Assembly: GCA_900113385.1 (NCBI GenBank)
Contig: FOPE01000009.1
Span: 1 to 64,000, forward strand
Reading direction: 5' to 3'
DNA: 64,000 bases
Source of the DNA: Lachnospiraceae bacterium C7
Lineage (GTDB): Bacteria > Bacillota > Clostridia > Lachnospirales > Lachnospiraceae
In this document: positions 32,862 to 43,874 of the stretch, piece by piece
Layout: the number at the start of each line of letters is the position of its first letter
How positions within the stretch are numbered: position 1 is the stretch's first letter
Program-made: the position numbers and the translations under genes
Notes under the pieces: model-generated
Seen by the model: only the letters and a program-made list of their open reading frames with translations
The model's database searches: none
What the model was told of the DNA's origin: nothing

Positions 32862-32903
32862 AAAACTCTTGAAGTGGCAAGGGCGCCACAACAAGGGTTT
32901 TTT
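32862..32903 (+). terminator. Terminator after the small Cys-rich gene
   Basis: AAAACTCTTG (32862-32871) pairs with CAAGGGTTTT (32892-32901) with one G-U, and TGGC/GCCA closes the inner stem; a T-run follows. Confidence 0.85.
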
Positions 32904-33025
32904 GCGTTTTTACATATAAATAGTAAGAAACATAAAATATTAAATTAGACCAGAATATAAAATAAAAACACAGAGCAAAATACAGAGCAAAATACAAAAA
33001 AGCTCTATATTCAAGGAGGAAAAAA

Positions 33026-33517
33026 ATGAAGTTACTAATATTAAGTGATTCACATGGAGACGTTACAAGTATGGTGGACGTAGTAGAAAAAGAGCAACCA
33101 GATACAATTATTCATTTAGGAGATTTAGTTTCAGATGCTATGGAATTAAGAAATCAATTTCCACATATAGCTTTTTTAAGTGTACCAGGAAATTGTGATG
33201 GATATATGCCAGTTGAGGATTGTGAGAAAATGGTAGAGATTTCAGGAAAAAAATTCTTCCTTTGCCATGGCCATACAAGACAAGTGAAATTAAGCTATTT
33301 ACAGCTTTTATATAAGGCAAAAGAAGAAGGGGCAGATGTGGCATTATTTGGTCACACTCACATTCCATACCAAGAAGAAGCAGACGGATTAATCTTATTC
33401 AATCCAGGAAGTATAGGAAGTCCACATTACGGATCAGAACCTACTTATGGAGTAATCGAAATTGATGATGAAACAAAAGAGATATATACCGAACTTTGCG
33501 AATATTCTTATGTTTAA
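33026..33517 (+). CDS. YfcE/MJ0936-type metallophosphoesterase
   Basis: Compact calcineurin-like phosphodiesterase of 163 residues. The metal-binding motifs come in the expected order: SDSHGD (7-12), HLGDLVSD, GNCD, CHGHTR and FGHTHIP, then FNPGSIG. This is the full set for the YfcE family, which splits simple phosphodiesters and whose physiological substrate is usually unknown. Ribosome site AAGGAGG seven bases before the ATG. It is transcribed ahead of aspartate kinase but a promoter for that gene lies between. Confidence 0.9.
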   Translation: MKLLILSDSHGDVTSMVDVVEKEQPDTIIHLGDLVSDAMELRNQFPHIAFLSVPGNCDGYMPVEDCEKMVEISGKKFFLCHGHTRQVKLSYLQLLYKAKEEGADVALFGHTHIPYQEEADGLILFNPGSIGSPHYGSEPTYGVIEIDDETKEIYTELCEYSYV

Positions 33518-33527
33518 GCTAAAATAA

Positions 33528-33557
33528 TTGACGTATTGCCTCATTATGGTTTACAAT
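33528..33557 (+). promoter_or_regulatory. Promoter of aspartate kinase
   Basis: TTGACG (33528-33533), 18-base spacer, TACAAT (33552-33557); the ATG follows about 46 bases past the expected start point. Confidence 0.6.
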
Positions 33558-33610
33558 AGTGTCGTTTATTAATTTTTTAAATTGCAAAAGTATGTAATGA
33601 GGAGCAAAAG

Positions 33611-34930
33611 ATGATGAAGGTTGTTAAATTCGGTGGAAGTTCTTTAGCTAGTGCAGAGCAATTTGCTAAAGTGGGAAAAATTATTCGTGCAGATAAGACA
33701 CGTAGATATGTAGTGCCAAGTGCACCAGGTAAAAGACATAACAAAGATACAAAAGTAACAGATATGCTTTACAAATGTTATGGATTAGCAGAGGCGGATG
33801 AAGATTTTAGAGTATTATTAATGAAAATTAAAGATCGTTATGATTCTATTATTAATGGCCTCAATCTTAGAGTTAACTTAGAAGAAGAATTTAAAGTTAT
33901 TTCTAAAAATTTTAAAGAAAAAATTGGAGAGGATTATGCAGCATCTAGAGGAGAATATCTTAATGGTATCGTTATGGCAGCATATTTAGGCTATAAATTT
34001 ATAGATGCAGCAGAAGTTATTCTTTTTGATGAGGATGGCAATCTTAAATTAGAAGAGACTTTAAAGGTATTAAGAGCTAGATTAGAAGAGACACCAAATG
34101 CAGTAGTTCCAGGTTTTTACGGAAGTAAACCAGATGGTTCTATAAAGACATTTTCACGAGGTGGTTCAGATATTACAGGCTCTATTGTAGCTAGAGCAGT
34201 ACATGCAAGTCTTTATGAGAATTGGACAGATGTTTCAGGTTGTTTAGTAGCAGATCCTAGAATTATTGACAATCCAGTGCCAATTGATGTGATTACTTAT
34301 AGAGAACTTCGTGAACTTTCATATATGGGAGCATCAGTTTTACATGAAGATGCAATTTTCCCAGTTAGAAAAGCGGGAATTCCTATTAATATAAAAAATA
34401 CAAATGCACCAGAAGATCCAGGTACTTTAATTGTAGAAAGTACAGTTACAAAACCTAGCTATACAATTACAGGTATTGCAGGTAAAAAAGGATTTGTTGC
34501 AGTAAATATAGATAAAGATATGATGAATGGTGAAGTGGGATTTTGTAGAAAAGTCTTACAAGCTTTCGAAGAAAATGATATTTCAATTGAACATATGCCA
34601 TCAGGAATTGATACAATGACAGTATTTGTTCATCAAGATGAATTTAAAGAGAGAGAACAACAAATTATTGGCTCAATTAGACATAAGGTAGATCCAGATA
34701 TCATTGATATGGAAGGAGATTTAGCTCTTGTGGCAGTTGTTGGGAGAGGAATGAAATCTACTAGAGGCACAGCTGGTAGAATTTTCTCAGCATTAGCTCA
34801 TTCAAAAATCAACGTAAAGATGATTGATCAGGGTTCATCAGAGTTAAATATAATCATCGGAGTTAGCAATAGTGATTTTGAAGATGCAATCAAGGCTATT
34901 TACGATATCTTTGTTGAGACTAGATTATAA
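33611..34930 (+). CDS. lysC: Aspartate kinase
   Basis: Phosphorylates aspartate, the first step toward lysine, threonine and methionine. 439 residues, normal for a monofunctional clostridial form. KFGGSSLAS (4-12) forms the nucleotide site, SRGGSDITGS (about 177-186) the aspartate/phosphate site, and DVSGCLVADPR follows. The last 130 residues are two ACT domains (GKKGFVAVNIDKD; ALVAVVGRGMKSTRGTAGR) that usually bind lysine or threonine for feedback control. Start ATGATG follows GAGGAG. It stands alone before a terminator-like hairpin. Confidence 0.93.
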   Translation: MMKVVKFGGSSLASAEQFAKVGKIIRADKTRRYVVPSAPGKRHNKDTKVTDMLYKCYGLAEADEDFRVLLMKIKDRYDSIINGLNLRVNLEEEFKVISKNFKEKIGEDYAASRGEYLNGIVMAAYLGYKFIDAAEVILFDEDGNLKLEETLKVLRARLEETPNAVVPGFYGSKPDGSIKTFSRGGSDITGSIVARAVHASLYENWTDVSGCLVADPRIIDNPVPIDVITYRELRELSYMGASVLHEDAIFPVRKAGIPINIKNTNAPEDPGTLIVESTVTKPSYTITGIAGKKGFVAVNIDKDMMNGEVGFCRKVLQAFEENDISIEHMPSGIDTMTVFVHQDEFKEREQQIIGSIRHKVDPDIIDMEGDLALVAVVGRGMKSTRGTAGRIFSALAHSKINVKMIDQGSSELNIIIGVSNSDFEDAIKAIYDIFVETRL

Positions 34931-35017
34931 TAAAGAATACTTAAGAGTTGACTTTAGAAGTTTGTAATAGAAGATAATTTTAAAAACAAGAAAAGTTGAC
35001 ATAATAAGATTATGATG

Positions 35018-35058
35018 ATACACCGTTAGGTAAGTAATTACTTAGCGGTGTATTATAT
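35018..35058 (+). terminator. Terminator after aspartate kinase
   Basis: Sixteen-base stem with two G-U pairs (35018-35033 with 35038-35053; ATACACCG arm). The following TATATT is only weakly T-rich. Confidence 0.65.
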
Positions 35059-35102
35059 TGCTAAAAATTAAAGTTTGAACAAAATGTAGTTACAAATACT
35101 AA

Positions 35103-35172
35103 AATTGTTAAAAAAAAGTTAACAATTCGTTAATCCCTTTTAGTTGAGATTAATAAGATAAAGTGATATAAT
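35103..35172 (+). promoter_or_regulatory. secA promoter with upstream palindrome
   Basis: TTGAGA (35144-35149), 17-base spacer, TATAAT (35167-35172) is a strong promoter for secA. A perfect inverted repeat AATTGTTAA-N7-TTAACAATT (35103-35127) lies just upstream and could be an operator. Confidence 0.7.
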
Positions 35173-35205
35173 TTTGTCATTGTTTATGATAGGAGTAGGT
35201 ATAGG

Positions 35206-37785
35206 ATGAGTACATTAACTAAGATATTTGGCACACATAGCCAGAGAGAACTTAAAAGAATTAAGTCAACAGTTGATAAAATCGAGTCTTACAGAGACAC
35301 TATGAGAGGTTTATCAGACGAAGAACTTAAAGGAAAGACCGCGGAGTTTAAAGAGCGTTTAGCAAAAGGGGAGACATTAGATGACATACTTCCAGAAGCT
35401 TATGCGACAGTCCGTGAAGCAGCAAAACGTGTCCTTGGAATGGAACACTACAGAGTACAGCTTATTGGTGGTGTAATTTTACATCAGGGACGTATCGCTG
35501 AGATGAAAACAGGTGAAGGTAAAACATTAGTTTCTACACTTCCAGCATACTTAAATGCTCTAGAAGGCAAAGGCGTTCATATCGTAACAGTAAATGATTA
35601 CCTTGCAAAACGTGACTCTGAGTGGATGGGTCAAGTTCATGAATTTTTAGGATTAAAAGTAGGTGTAGTCCTTAATGAAATGGACAATGACGAGCGAAGA
35701 GAAATGTATAATTGTGATATCACATATGTAACTAACAATGAGTTAGGATTCGATTACTTACGTGATAACATGGTAATTTACAAAGAGCAGCTAGTACAAA
35801 GAGGATTACACTATGCAGTTATTGATGAGGTGGATTCAGTTTTAATCGATGAAGCTAGAACACCACTTATTATTTCAGGACAAAGTGGAAAATCTACAAA
35901 GTTATACGAAGCTTGCGATATTTTAGCACAGCAATTACAAAGAGGTGAAGATTTACCAGAATATTCTAAGATGGATGCCTTAATGGGTGTTGAACAAGAA
36001 GAAACAGGTGACTTCATCGTTAATGAGAAAGATAAAATTGTTAACCTTACTCAACAAGGTGTTAAAAAAGTTGAGAAATTCTTTAATCTTGATAACTTAG
36101 CAGATCCAGAGAACCTTGAAGTTCAGCATAACGTTGATCTTGCTCTTAGAGCACACAACTTAATGTTTAAGGATCAAGATTATGTAGTAAAAGATGATGA
36201 GGTATTAATCGTAGATGAATTTACAGGACGTATTATGCCAGGTCGTCGTTATTCAGATGGTTTACACCAAGCTATTGAAGCTAAAGAACATGTAAAAGTT
36301 AAGAGAGAAAGTAAGACTCTTGCAACAATTACATTCCAGAACTTCTTTAACAAATATGATAAGAAGTCAGGTATGACAGGTACAGCTCTTACAGAAGAAA
36401 AAGAGTTTAGAGATATTTATGGAATGGACGTTATTGAAATTCCAACTAACCGTCCAGTAGCTCGTATCGATCATGAAGATGCAGTTTACAAGACAAAAGA
36501 AGAGAAATTTAAAGCAGTAGTAGAAGAAGCAGTAGAAGCACACAAGAAAGGACAGCCAGTTCTTATTGGTACAATTACTATTGAAACTTCAGAATTACTT
36601 AGCAAGATGCTTAGAAAAAGAGGTATCAAACATACAGTATTAAATGCTAAATTCCATGAGCAAGAAGCTGAGATTGTAGCACAAGCAGGACAGCATAGTG
36701 CAGTTACAATTGCTACAAACATGGCAGGTCGTGGTACTGATATTAAGTTAGATGATGAGTCAAAAGAAGCAGGTGGACTTAAGATTATTGGTACAGAGCG
36801 TCATGAATCAAGACGTATTGATAACCAGTTAAGAGGTCGTGCTGGACGTCAAGGTGATCCAGGTGAATCACAATTCTTCATTTCATTAGAGGATGACTTA
36901 ATGAGACTTTTCGGTACAGAGAGACTTATCAGTGTGTTTGAAGCACTTAAAGTACCAGAAGGTGAAAGAATACATCACAAGATGTTAAGTAACGCTATTG
37001 AAAAAGCTCAACAGAAAATCGAAAGCAACAACTACGGTATTCGTAAGAACTTACTTGAGTATGATCAAGTTAATAATGATCAAAGAGAGATTATGTATGG
37101 CGAAAGACGTAGAGTATTAGATGGAGAAAACATGCGTGATGTTATCTTTAAGATGATTCAAGATAGAGTTGAAGCAGCAGTTGACACATGTATTTCTTCA
37201 GAAATTGATAAATCAGATTGGGATTTAAAAGAACTTGATGAACTTTTACTTCCAATTATTCCACTTGAGCCAGTTTACAAAATGGATTTATCAAGTGTTA
37301 AAAACGAAAAACAATTAAAACAGTTCTTAAAAGAAAAAGCTGTTAAATTATACGAAGAAAAAGAAGCTGAATTCCCAGAAGTAGAACAATTTAGAGAATT
37401 AGAGCGAGTAGTTCTTCTTCGTGTAATGGATAGAAAATGGATGGATCACATCGATGACATGGATCAGCTTCGCCAAGGTATTGGTTTACAGGCATATGGT
37501 CAGAGAGATCCACTTGTAGAGTACAAGATGGTAGGTTATGACATGTTTGCAGATATGACATCAGCTATCCAAGAAGATACAGTTAAACTTCTATATCATG
37601 TAAATGTAGAAGAAAAATTAGAGCGTGAAGAGGTTGCAAAGGTAACTGGAACTAACAAAGAAGAGGCAGGACCTAAAACACCTAAGAAACGTGAAGCAGC
37701 AAAAATTTATCCAAATGATCCATGTCCATGTGGTTCAGGCAAAAAATATAAACAATGCCACGGTAGATTTAATGCTGTAGGCTAA
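35206..37785 (+). CDS. secA: Preprotein translocase ATPase SecA
   Basis: ATP-driven motor, 859 residues, that pushes secretory proteins through SecYEG at the membrane. Seen in order: Walker A region [20 protein letters not shown] (about 100-119), [19 protein letters not shown] (Walker B), the preprotein-binding region, [23 protein letters not shown] split across motif VI, scaffold helix, and the C-terminal zinc-binding tail [15 protein letters not shown]. The tail means SecB-like or ribosome contact is kept. Start ATG follows AGGAG with a promoter about 35 bases upstream. No anomaly seen. Confidence 0.97.
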   Translation: MSTLTKIFGTHSQRELKRIKSTVDKIESYRDTMRGLSDEELKGKTAEFKERLAKGETLDDILPEAYATVREAAKRVLGMEHYRVQLIGGVILHQGRIAEMKTGEGKTLVSTLPAYLNALEGKGVHIVTVNDYLAKRDSEWMGQVHEFLGLKVGVVLNEMDNDERREMYNCDITYVTNNELGFDYLRDNMVIYKEQLVQRGLHYAVIDEVDSVLIDEARTPLIISGQSGKSTKLYEACDILAQQLQRGEDLPEYSKMDALMGVEQEETGDFIVNEKDKIVNLTQQGVKKVEKFFNLDNLADPENLEVQHNVDLALRAHNLMFKDQDYVVKDDEVLIVDEFTGRIMPGRRYSDGLHQAIEAKEHVKVKRESKTLATITFQNFFNKYDKKSGMTGTALTEEKEFRDIYGMDVIEIPTNRPVARIDHEDAVYKTKEEKFKAVVEEAVEAHKKGQPVLIGTITIETSELLSKMLRKRGIKHTVLNAKFHEQEAEIVAQAGQHSAVTIATNMAGRGTDIKLDDESKEAGGLKIIGTERHESRRIDNQLRGRAGRQGDPGESQFFISLEDDLMRLFGTERLISVFEALKVPEGERIHHKMLSNAIEKAQQKIESNNYGIRKNLLEYDQVNNDQREIMYGERRRVLDGENMRDVIFKMIQDRVEAAVDTCISSEIDKSDWDLKELDELLLPIIPLEPVYKMDLSSVKNEKQLKQFLKEKAVKLYEEKEAEFPEVEQFRELERVVLLRVMDRKWMDHIDDMDQLRQGIGLQAYGQRDPLVEYKMVGYDMFADMTSAIQEDTVKLLYHVNVEEKLEREEVAKVTGTNKEEAGPKTPKKREAAKIYPNDPCPCGSGKKYKQCHGRFNAVG

Positions 37786-37873
37786 TTGTATAAACAATTA
37801 AAAGAAAATTTAATATAATATCTTTTAAATAGGTTGAATTGACGAAAAAATATCATAAATTTTAATATTTGTA

Positions 37874-37902
37874 TTGCAATATGACATATCAAGTGTTAGA
37901 AT
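37874..37902 (+). promoter_or_regulatory. glpP promoter
   Basis: TTGCAA (37874-37879), 17-base spacer, TAGAAT (37897-37902); expected start near 37909, upstream of the leader terminator. Confidence 0.6.
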
Positions 37903-37930
37903 TAAGATAAATTAAAGATATGCCTACGAG

Positions 37931-37997
37931 AAAAGAGAATGTGGCGTTAGATACAGTTGATAAGCTGTACACTCTATAGTTGCGTTCTCTTTTTTTA
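37931..37997 (+). terminator. Leader terminator upstream of glpP
   Basis: A 15-base stem rich in G-U pairs (37931-37945 with 37979-37993, AAAAGAGAA arm) ends in seven T residues, with an inner TACAG/CTGTA hairpin. It lies between the promoter and the glpP start, so most transcripts should stop here unless an antiterminator acts. GlpP itself is the obvious candidate, binding leader RNA in the presence of glycerol-3-phosphate. Confidence 0.85.
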
Positions 37998-38036
37998 ATT
38001 GGAGAGGCGCAAAAAATAAAAATGGAGTATGCAGTT

Positions 38037-38615
38037 ATGTGTAAAGAATTTGTACAAAAAATAGAAAACACGCCAATCATTGCAGCAATTAAAGATGACA
38101 AGGGATTAGAGGTATGTTTAAAAACAGACATAGAAGTAATATTTGTTTTATACGGAGATGTTTGTACAATTCCAAGCATCATTAAAAAACTAAAAGATGC
38201 AAATAAAGTTGCAATGGTACATATAGATTTGATAGGAGGGTTGAGCGCAAAGGATGTAGCGGTGGACTACATAAAAAACAATACAATGGCGGATGGAATA
38301 ATTACAACAAAGACGAATCTAATAGCTCACGCAAAAGAAATTGGATTAAATACGATCTTACGATATTTTGTCCTAGACAGCATGGCTCTTGTAAGCATAG
38401 AAAATCATGCAAAACCTGGAGTGACTCAGCCAGATGTAATAGAGATAATTCCAGGTGTGGTTGTGCCAAAGATAATAAAACGAATTGATAAAATCAGTAG
38501 GGTTCCCGTTATGGCTGGGGGGTTAATAACGGACAAAGAAGATGTTATGAATGCTTTATCAAGTGGTGCAATAGCAATTTCAACCACCAATCAAGATGTA
38601 TGGTTTTTAGATTAG
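38037..38615 (+). CDS. glpP: Glycerol uptake operon antiterminator GlpP
   Basis: RNA-binding regulator of 192 residues, exactly the length of the Bacillus protein. It has the GlpP TIM-barrel pattern: PIIAAIK, MVHIDLIGGLSAKDVAVDYI, ADGIITTKTNLI, AKEIGL, VLDSMAL, PDVIEIIPGVVVPKII, VPVMAGGLI and GAIAISTTN. With glycerol-3-phosphate it is known to read through leader terminators of glp genes. I start at 38037 (MCKEF), which has GGAG nine bases upstream and matches the family N-terminus; an ATG at 38022 is less well placed. It heads a glycerol gene cluster and has a terminator in its own leader, implying autoregulation. Confidence 0.9.
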   Translation: MCKEFVQKIENTPIIAAIKDDKGLEVCLKTDIEVIFVLYGDVCTIPSIIKKLKDANKVAMVHIDLIGGLSAKDVAVDYIKNNTMADGIITTKTNLIAHAKEIGLNTILRYFVLDSMALVSIENHAKPGVTQPDVIEIIPGVVVPKIIKRIDKISRVPVMAGGLITDKEDVMNALSSGAIAISTTNQDVWFLD

Positions 38616-38742
38616 TAGAAAAAATAAAAGATAATGTAAAAAGGTAAAAATTAAAGAAAAAAAGGTAAAAAACAAAAAAACGGACTTACATAAGACTAAA
38701 ATGAAAGTACTAGAGCAATTAAGGGAATTCAGAGGAGGATAA

Positions 38743-40236
<1,494 letters not shown>

Positions 40237-40293
40237 AATAAATTGAAAATTAAATATGGATAAAACGGAGTTTGGAATATGGGAGGTTGGCTT

Positions 40294-41010
40294 ATGCAAA
40301 TATTTGTATGCGAGTTAATAGGTACGGCAATGCTGATTTTATTAGGAGCAGGAGTTAACTGTAATGTTTCTCTTAATAAATCTGGACAAAAAGGTGGAGG
40401 TTCAATCCAAACAGGAATTGCTTGGGGACTTGCAGTTTTACTTCCAGCATTTATCTTTGGAAAAACAACTGGAGCTCATTTTAATCCAGCAGTAACAATT
40501 GCTCTAGCAGTAGAGGGAACAACTAAATGGTCAGATGTCCCAGCATATTTAGCAGGACAATTTATCGGAGCATTTATTGGAGCTGCTATTGTAATATTAC
40601 TATTTTACGAGCATTTCAAAGCAACAGATGACCCTAAAGTAAAATTAGGATGTTTCGCAACAGGTGGAACTATTAGAAATACCCCACTTAATTTTGCATC
40701 AGAGTTTGTTTGTGGATTTGTTTTGTTATTTGCAATAAAAGGAATTGGCCAAGTAGATAAAGTTGGAGAATTTGGATTAAATTACATTTTAGTTTATGCA
40801 ATTATTGTATCAATAGGTATGTCACTTGGAGGTTTAACAGGATATGCAATGAATCCAGCAAGGGACTTTGGTCCTAGACTAGCCCATGCACTTCTTCCAG
40901 TACCTGGAAAAGGAGATTCAGATTGGGGATACGCTTGGATTCCAGTTGTAGCGCCAGTGTGCGGCGGAATTGCAGCTGTATTATTATATTCAGTTATTCC
41001 ATTTGCATAA
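40294..41010 (+). CDS. glpF: Glycerol facilitator (aquaglyceroporin)
   Basis: Membrane channel of 238 residues with six full helices and two half-helices. Both selectivity motifs are intact: FNPAVT (first NPA) and MNPARDFGPR (second NPA followed by Arg), and the Asp after the second NPA marks a glycerol channel rather than a water channel. I choose the ATG at 40294, giving the usual MxxFxxELIGTA opening, because GGGAGG lies seven bases before it; the ATG at 40279 contains that ribosome site just downstream. Sits between glpK and the oxidoreductase genes, with a terminator behind it. Confidence 0.95.
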   Translation: MQIFVCELIGTAMLILLGAGVNCNVSLNKSGQKGGGSIQTGIAWGLAVLLPAFIFGKTTGAHFNPAVTIALAVEGTTKWSDVPAYLAGQFIGAFIGAAIVILLFYEHFKATDDPKVKLGCFATGGTIRNTPLNFASEFVCGFVLLFAIKGIGQVDKVGEFGLNYILVYAIIVSIGMSLGGLTGYAMNPARDFGPRLAHALLPVPGKGDSDWGYAWIPVVAPVCGGIAAVLLYSVIPFA

Positions 41011-41040
41011 AAATAAAAAACAAAATATTTTGCAGAGGAG

Positions 41041-41103
41041 ATAGGAGTCATGCAATATAGCTTATATGAAAATATAGGTTGTGTTTGCTGACTCCTATTT
41101 TTG
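41041..41103 (+). terminator. Terminator or attenuator between glpF and the oxidoreductase genes
   Basis: ATAGGAGTCA (41041-41050) pairs with TGACTCCTAT (41089-41098), extended inward by GCAA/TTGC after a bulge, and ends in five T residues. Like the glpP leader it could be read through under GlpP control, but that is inference. Confidence 0.75.
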
Positions 41104-41151
41104 AAATAAAAAATAAGTTTATTCAAGAAACTACAAAGGAGAGGAAGTACA

Positions 41152-42591
41152 ATGAGAGACGTTATCATAATCGGAGCAGGAGTTACAGGTGCAGCTGTAG
41201 CAAGGGAATTATCAAAATATAATATAGACGTATGCGTCCTTGAAAAGGGAGAAGACGTTTGCAGTGGCACATCTAAAGCCAACAGTGCAATTATACATGC
41301 AGGTTTTGATGCGGAAGAAGGCTCTCTTATGGCAAAAATGAATGTAAGAGGAAACGAAATGATGGATGACTTATGTAAAGATCTTGATATACCATTTAAG
41401 AGAAACGGATCTTTAGTTGTTTGCATTCATGAGGAAGCAAAAGATGGACTACAGACTTTATATGACAGAGGTGTAGAAAATGGAGTAAAGGGATTAAGGA
41501 TTATAGATAAGGAAGAATTAAGAGAATTAGAACCAAATATTTCAGATAAAGCCGTTGCAGCATTGCTTGCACCAACAGGTGGAATTATATGTCCATTTGA
41601 ACTTAATATAGCAATGGCTGAAAATGCAAATGTAAACGGAGTAGATTTTTTCTTTAATACAGAGGTTGAAGATATTACAGTAGATGATGATAAAATTTAT
41701 CATTTAAGAACAAACAATGGAGAATACAAGGCAAAATATGTAGTAAATGCAGCAGGAGTATATGCAGATAAAATCCACAATATGGTAAGTGAAAATAAAA
41801 TCAAGATAGTACCAAGACGTGGTGATTATTGCCTTTTAGATAAAGAGGTTGGTGGTTATGTTAGTCACACTATTTTCCCACAGCCAACAGAATTAGGAAA
41901 AGGTGTTTTAGTTTCGCCAACTATTCATGGCAACTTAATAGTTGGTCCAACAGCAATTGATATTGAAGATAAAGAAGGTACAAATACAACAGCAGAAGGA
42001 ATTGAAAAATTAACAGCAAAAGCCAGTGATCATGTAAAGAATTTGCCAATGAGAAAAGTAATTACAAGTTTTTCAGGCTTAAGAGCCCATGAAACACACC
42101 ATGAATTTATTATAGAAGAAGTTAAAGATGCTCCACATTTCATTGACTGCGCAGGAATAGAATCTCCAGGACTTACTAGTAGTCCAGCAATTGGAGAATA
42201 TGTAGGAGCAATGATGAAGAAAATGATGAATCTAGAAGAAAAAACTAATTGGATAAAAACAAGAAAAGGAATTACTCATCCATCAGATTTATCATTTGAA
42301 GAAAGAAAAGAACTTATTAAAAAGCACCCAGAGTACGGAAATATAATATGTCGTTGTGAATCTGTAACTGAAGGAGAAATTATTGAGGCAATTCACAGAC
42401 CACTTGGGGCTCGTTCACTAGATGGCGTAAAAAGAAGAACGAGAGCAGGAATGGGAAGATGTCAAGCCGGATTTTGCTCTCCAAAAACTATGGAGATTAT
42501 CCACAGAGAGTTAGGATTAGATTATGAACAAATAACAAAGAATGGTGGAAAATCAACAATAGTTTTAGAACGTACAAAGGGGGAAAAGTAA
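41152..42591 (+). CDS. FAD-dependent oxidoreductase, anaerobic glycerol-3-phosphate dehydrogenase type
   Basis: Flavoprotein of 479 residues. The N-terminal Rossmann motif VIIIGAGVTGAAVAREL (4-20) binds FAD, followed by the GlpA/L-2-hydroxyglutarate oxidase-like core (NSAIIHAGFD, VNAAGVYADKIH, GLRAHETHHEF). The C-terminal 80 residues are a BFD-like 2Fe-2S domain with CRCESVTEGEI and GMGRCQAGFC (Cys-x-Cys, Cys-x4-Cys). With the next two genes it forms the three-part GlpABC-like unit common in anaerobes, oxidising glycerol-3-phosphate to dihydroxyacetone phosphate. Start ATG behind GAGAGG, downstream of an attenuator-like hairpin. Confidence 0.85.
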   Translation: MRDVIIIGAGVTGAAVARELSKYNIDVCVLEKGEDVCSGTSKANSAIIHAGFDAEEGSLMAKMNVRGNEMMDDLCKDLDIPFKRNGSLVVCIHEEAKDGLQTLYDRGVENGVKGLRIIDKEELRELEPNISDKAVAALLAPTGGIICPFELNIAMAENANVNGVDFFFNTEVEDITVDDDKIYHLRTNNGEYKAKYVVNAAGVYADKIHNMVSENKIKIVPRRGDYCLLDKEVGGYVSHTIFPQPTELGKGVLVSPTIHGNLIVGPTAIDIEDKEGTNTTAEGIEKLTAKASDHVKNLPMRKVITSFSGLRAHETHHEFIIEEVKDAPHFIDCAGIESPGLTSSPAIGEYVGAMMKKMMNLEEKTNWIKTRKGITHPSDLSFEERKELIKKHPEYGNIICRCESVTEGEIIEAIHRPLGARSLDGVKRRTRAGMGRCQAGFCSPKTMEIIHRELGLDYEQITKNGGKSTIVLERTKGEK

Positions 42592-42592
42592 T

Positions 42593-43861
42593 ATGAAAAC
42601 ATATGAAATAGTAATTATCGGTGGAGGCCCAGCAGGTCTTGCAGCTGCAATATCAGCAAGAAAAGCAGGAGCAAAAGATATACTTATATTAGAAAGAGAC
42701 AAGGAATTAGGTGGAATTTTAAATCAGTGTATTCATAACGGTTTTGGACTTCATACATTTAAAGAAGAATTAACAGGCCCAGAATATGCTTACAGATTTA
42801 TGGAGCAGGTTTTTGAAGAAAAAATAGAGTATAAACTAAACACTATGGTTATGGATATTTCAAAGGACAGAGTTGTAACTGCTATGAATAAAGAGGATGG
42901 ACTCTTTATGATTCAGGCAAAAGCAATTATTTTAGCAATGGGATGTAGAGAAAGACCAAGAGGAGCTTTAAATATACCAGGTTATAGACCAGCAGGAATT
43001 TTTTCAGCAGGAACAGCACAAAGACTTGTTAATATAGAAGGTTATATGCCAGGACGAGAAGTAGTAATTCTAGGATCAGGTGATATAGGACTTATTATGG
43101 CCCGTAGAATGACATTAGAAGGAGCTAAGGTAAAAGTTGTTGCAGAACTAATGCCTTATTCAGGTGGTTTAAAAAGAAATATTGTTCAGTGCCTTGATGA
43201 TTTTGGAATTCCACTAAAACTATCACATACTATTATAGATATAGAAGGAAAAGAAAGAATATCTGCAGTTACAATTGCAGAGGTAGACAGTAATAGAAAA
43301 GTGATTCCAGGAACAGAGGAAAGATATACCTGTGACACCTTATTGTTATCTTGTGGTCTTATTCCAGAAAATGAATTATCAAGAAATGTAGGTGTTGAAA
43401 TGAATCCAGTAACAAATGGCCCAGTAGTTAACGAAAGCCTAGAGACAAATATTCCAGGAATTTTTGCATGTGGAAATGTCCTACATGTTCATGACTTAGT
43501 AGATTTCGTGTCAGAAGAGGCCAAGAGAGCTGGAGAAAATGCTTACAAATTTGTTTCAAATGGTTGCAAAGAAGAAAAAACAGGTAAAGTTGTAGAAATT
43601 GTAGCTACACAAGGTGCAAGATATACAGTTCCTTCTACTATTAATTTAGACAGAATGGAAGACAAACTAACGGTAAGATTTAGAGTAGGTCAAGTTTATA
43701 AAGGCGCCTATGTTAGCGTTTATTTAGATGATCAAAGAATTATGCACAATAAGAAAAAAATAATGGCTCCAGGAGAAATGGAACAGGTTATTTTATTAAA
43801 AAATAAATTAGAAGCACAAGAAAACTTACATACTATAACAGTTAAAATAGAAGAAGAGTAG
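42593..43861 (+). CDS. FAD/NAD-linked oxidoreductase subunit
   Basis: Second flavoprotein of the unit, 422 residues, starting one base after the previous stop. FAD motif IIGGGPAGLAAAISARKAG (8-26), then CIHNGFG, AMGCRERPRGALNIPG, the NAD-binding GSGDIGLIMARRMTLEGA (about 159-176) and GIFACGNVLHVHDLVDFVS near the end. Such proteins pass electrons from the GlpA-like subunit to NAD or another carrier. A ~85-residue C-terminal domain with a beta pattern follows (from about 340). Its ribosome site lies inside the preceding gene (GGGGG). Confidence 0.85.
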   Translation: MKTYEIVIIGGGPAGLAAAISARKAGAKDILILERDKELGGILNQCIHNGFGLHTFKEELTGPEYAYRFMEQVFEEKIEYKLNTMVMDISKDRVVTAMNKEDGLFMIQAKAIILAMGCRERPRGALNIPGYRPAGIFSAGTAQRLVNIEGYMPGREVVILGSGDIGLIMARRMTLEGAKVKVVAELMPYSGGLKRNIVQCLDDFGIPLKLSHTIIDIEGKERISAVTIAEVDSNRKVIPGTEERYTCDTLLLSCGLIPENELSRNVGVEMNPVTNGPVVNESLETNIPGIFACGNVLHVHDLVDFVSEEAKRAGENAYKFVSNGCKEEKTGKVVEIVATQGARYTVPSTINLDRMEDKLTVRFRVGQVYKGAYVSVYLDDQRIMHNKKKIMAPGEMEQVILLKNKLEAQENLHTITVKIEEE

Positions 43862-43874
43862 GAGGGATGAGATC

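Noticed and set aside
35105-35125. Rex operator upstream of secA
   Set aside because: Half-sites match but the spacing is 7 bases; Rex boxes have 4.
40794-41426. Minus-strand open frame across glpF and the oxidoreductase start
   Set aside because: It is antisense to two clear genes and crosses the terminator between them.
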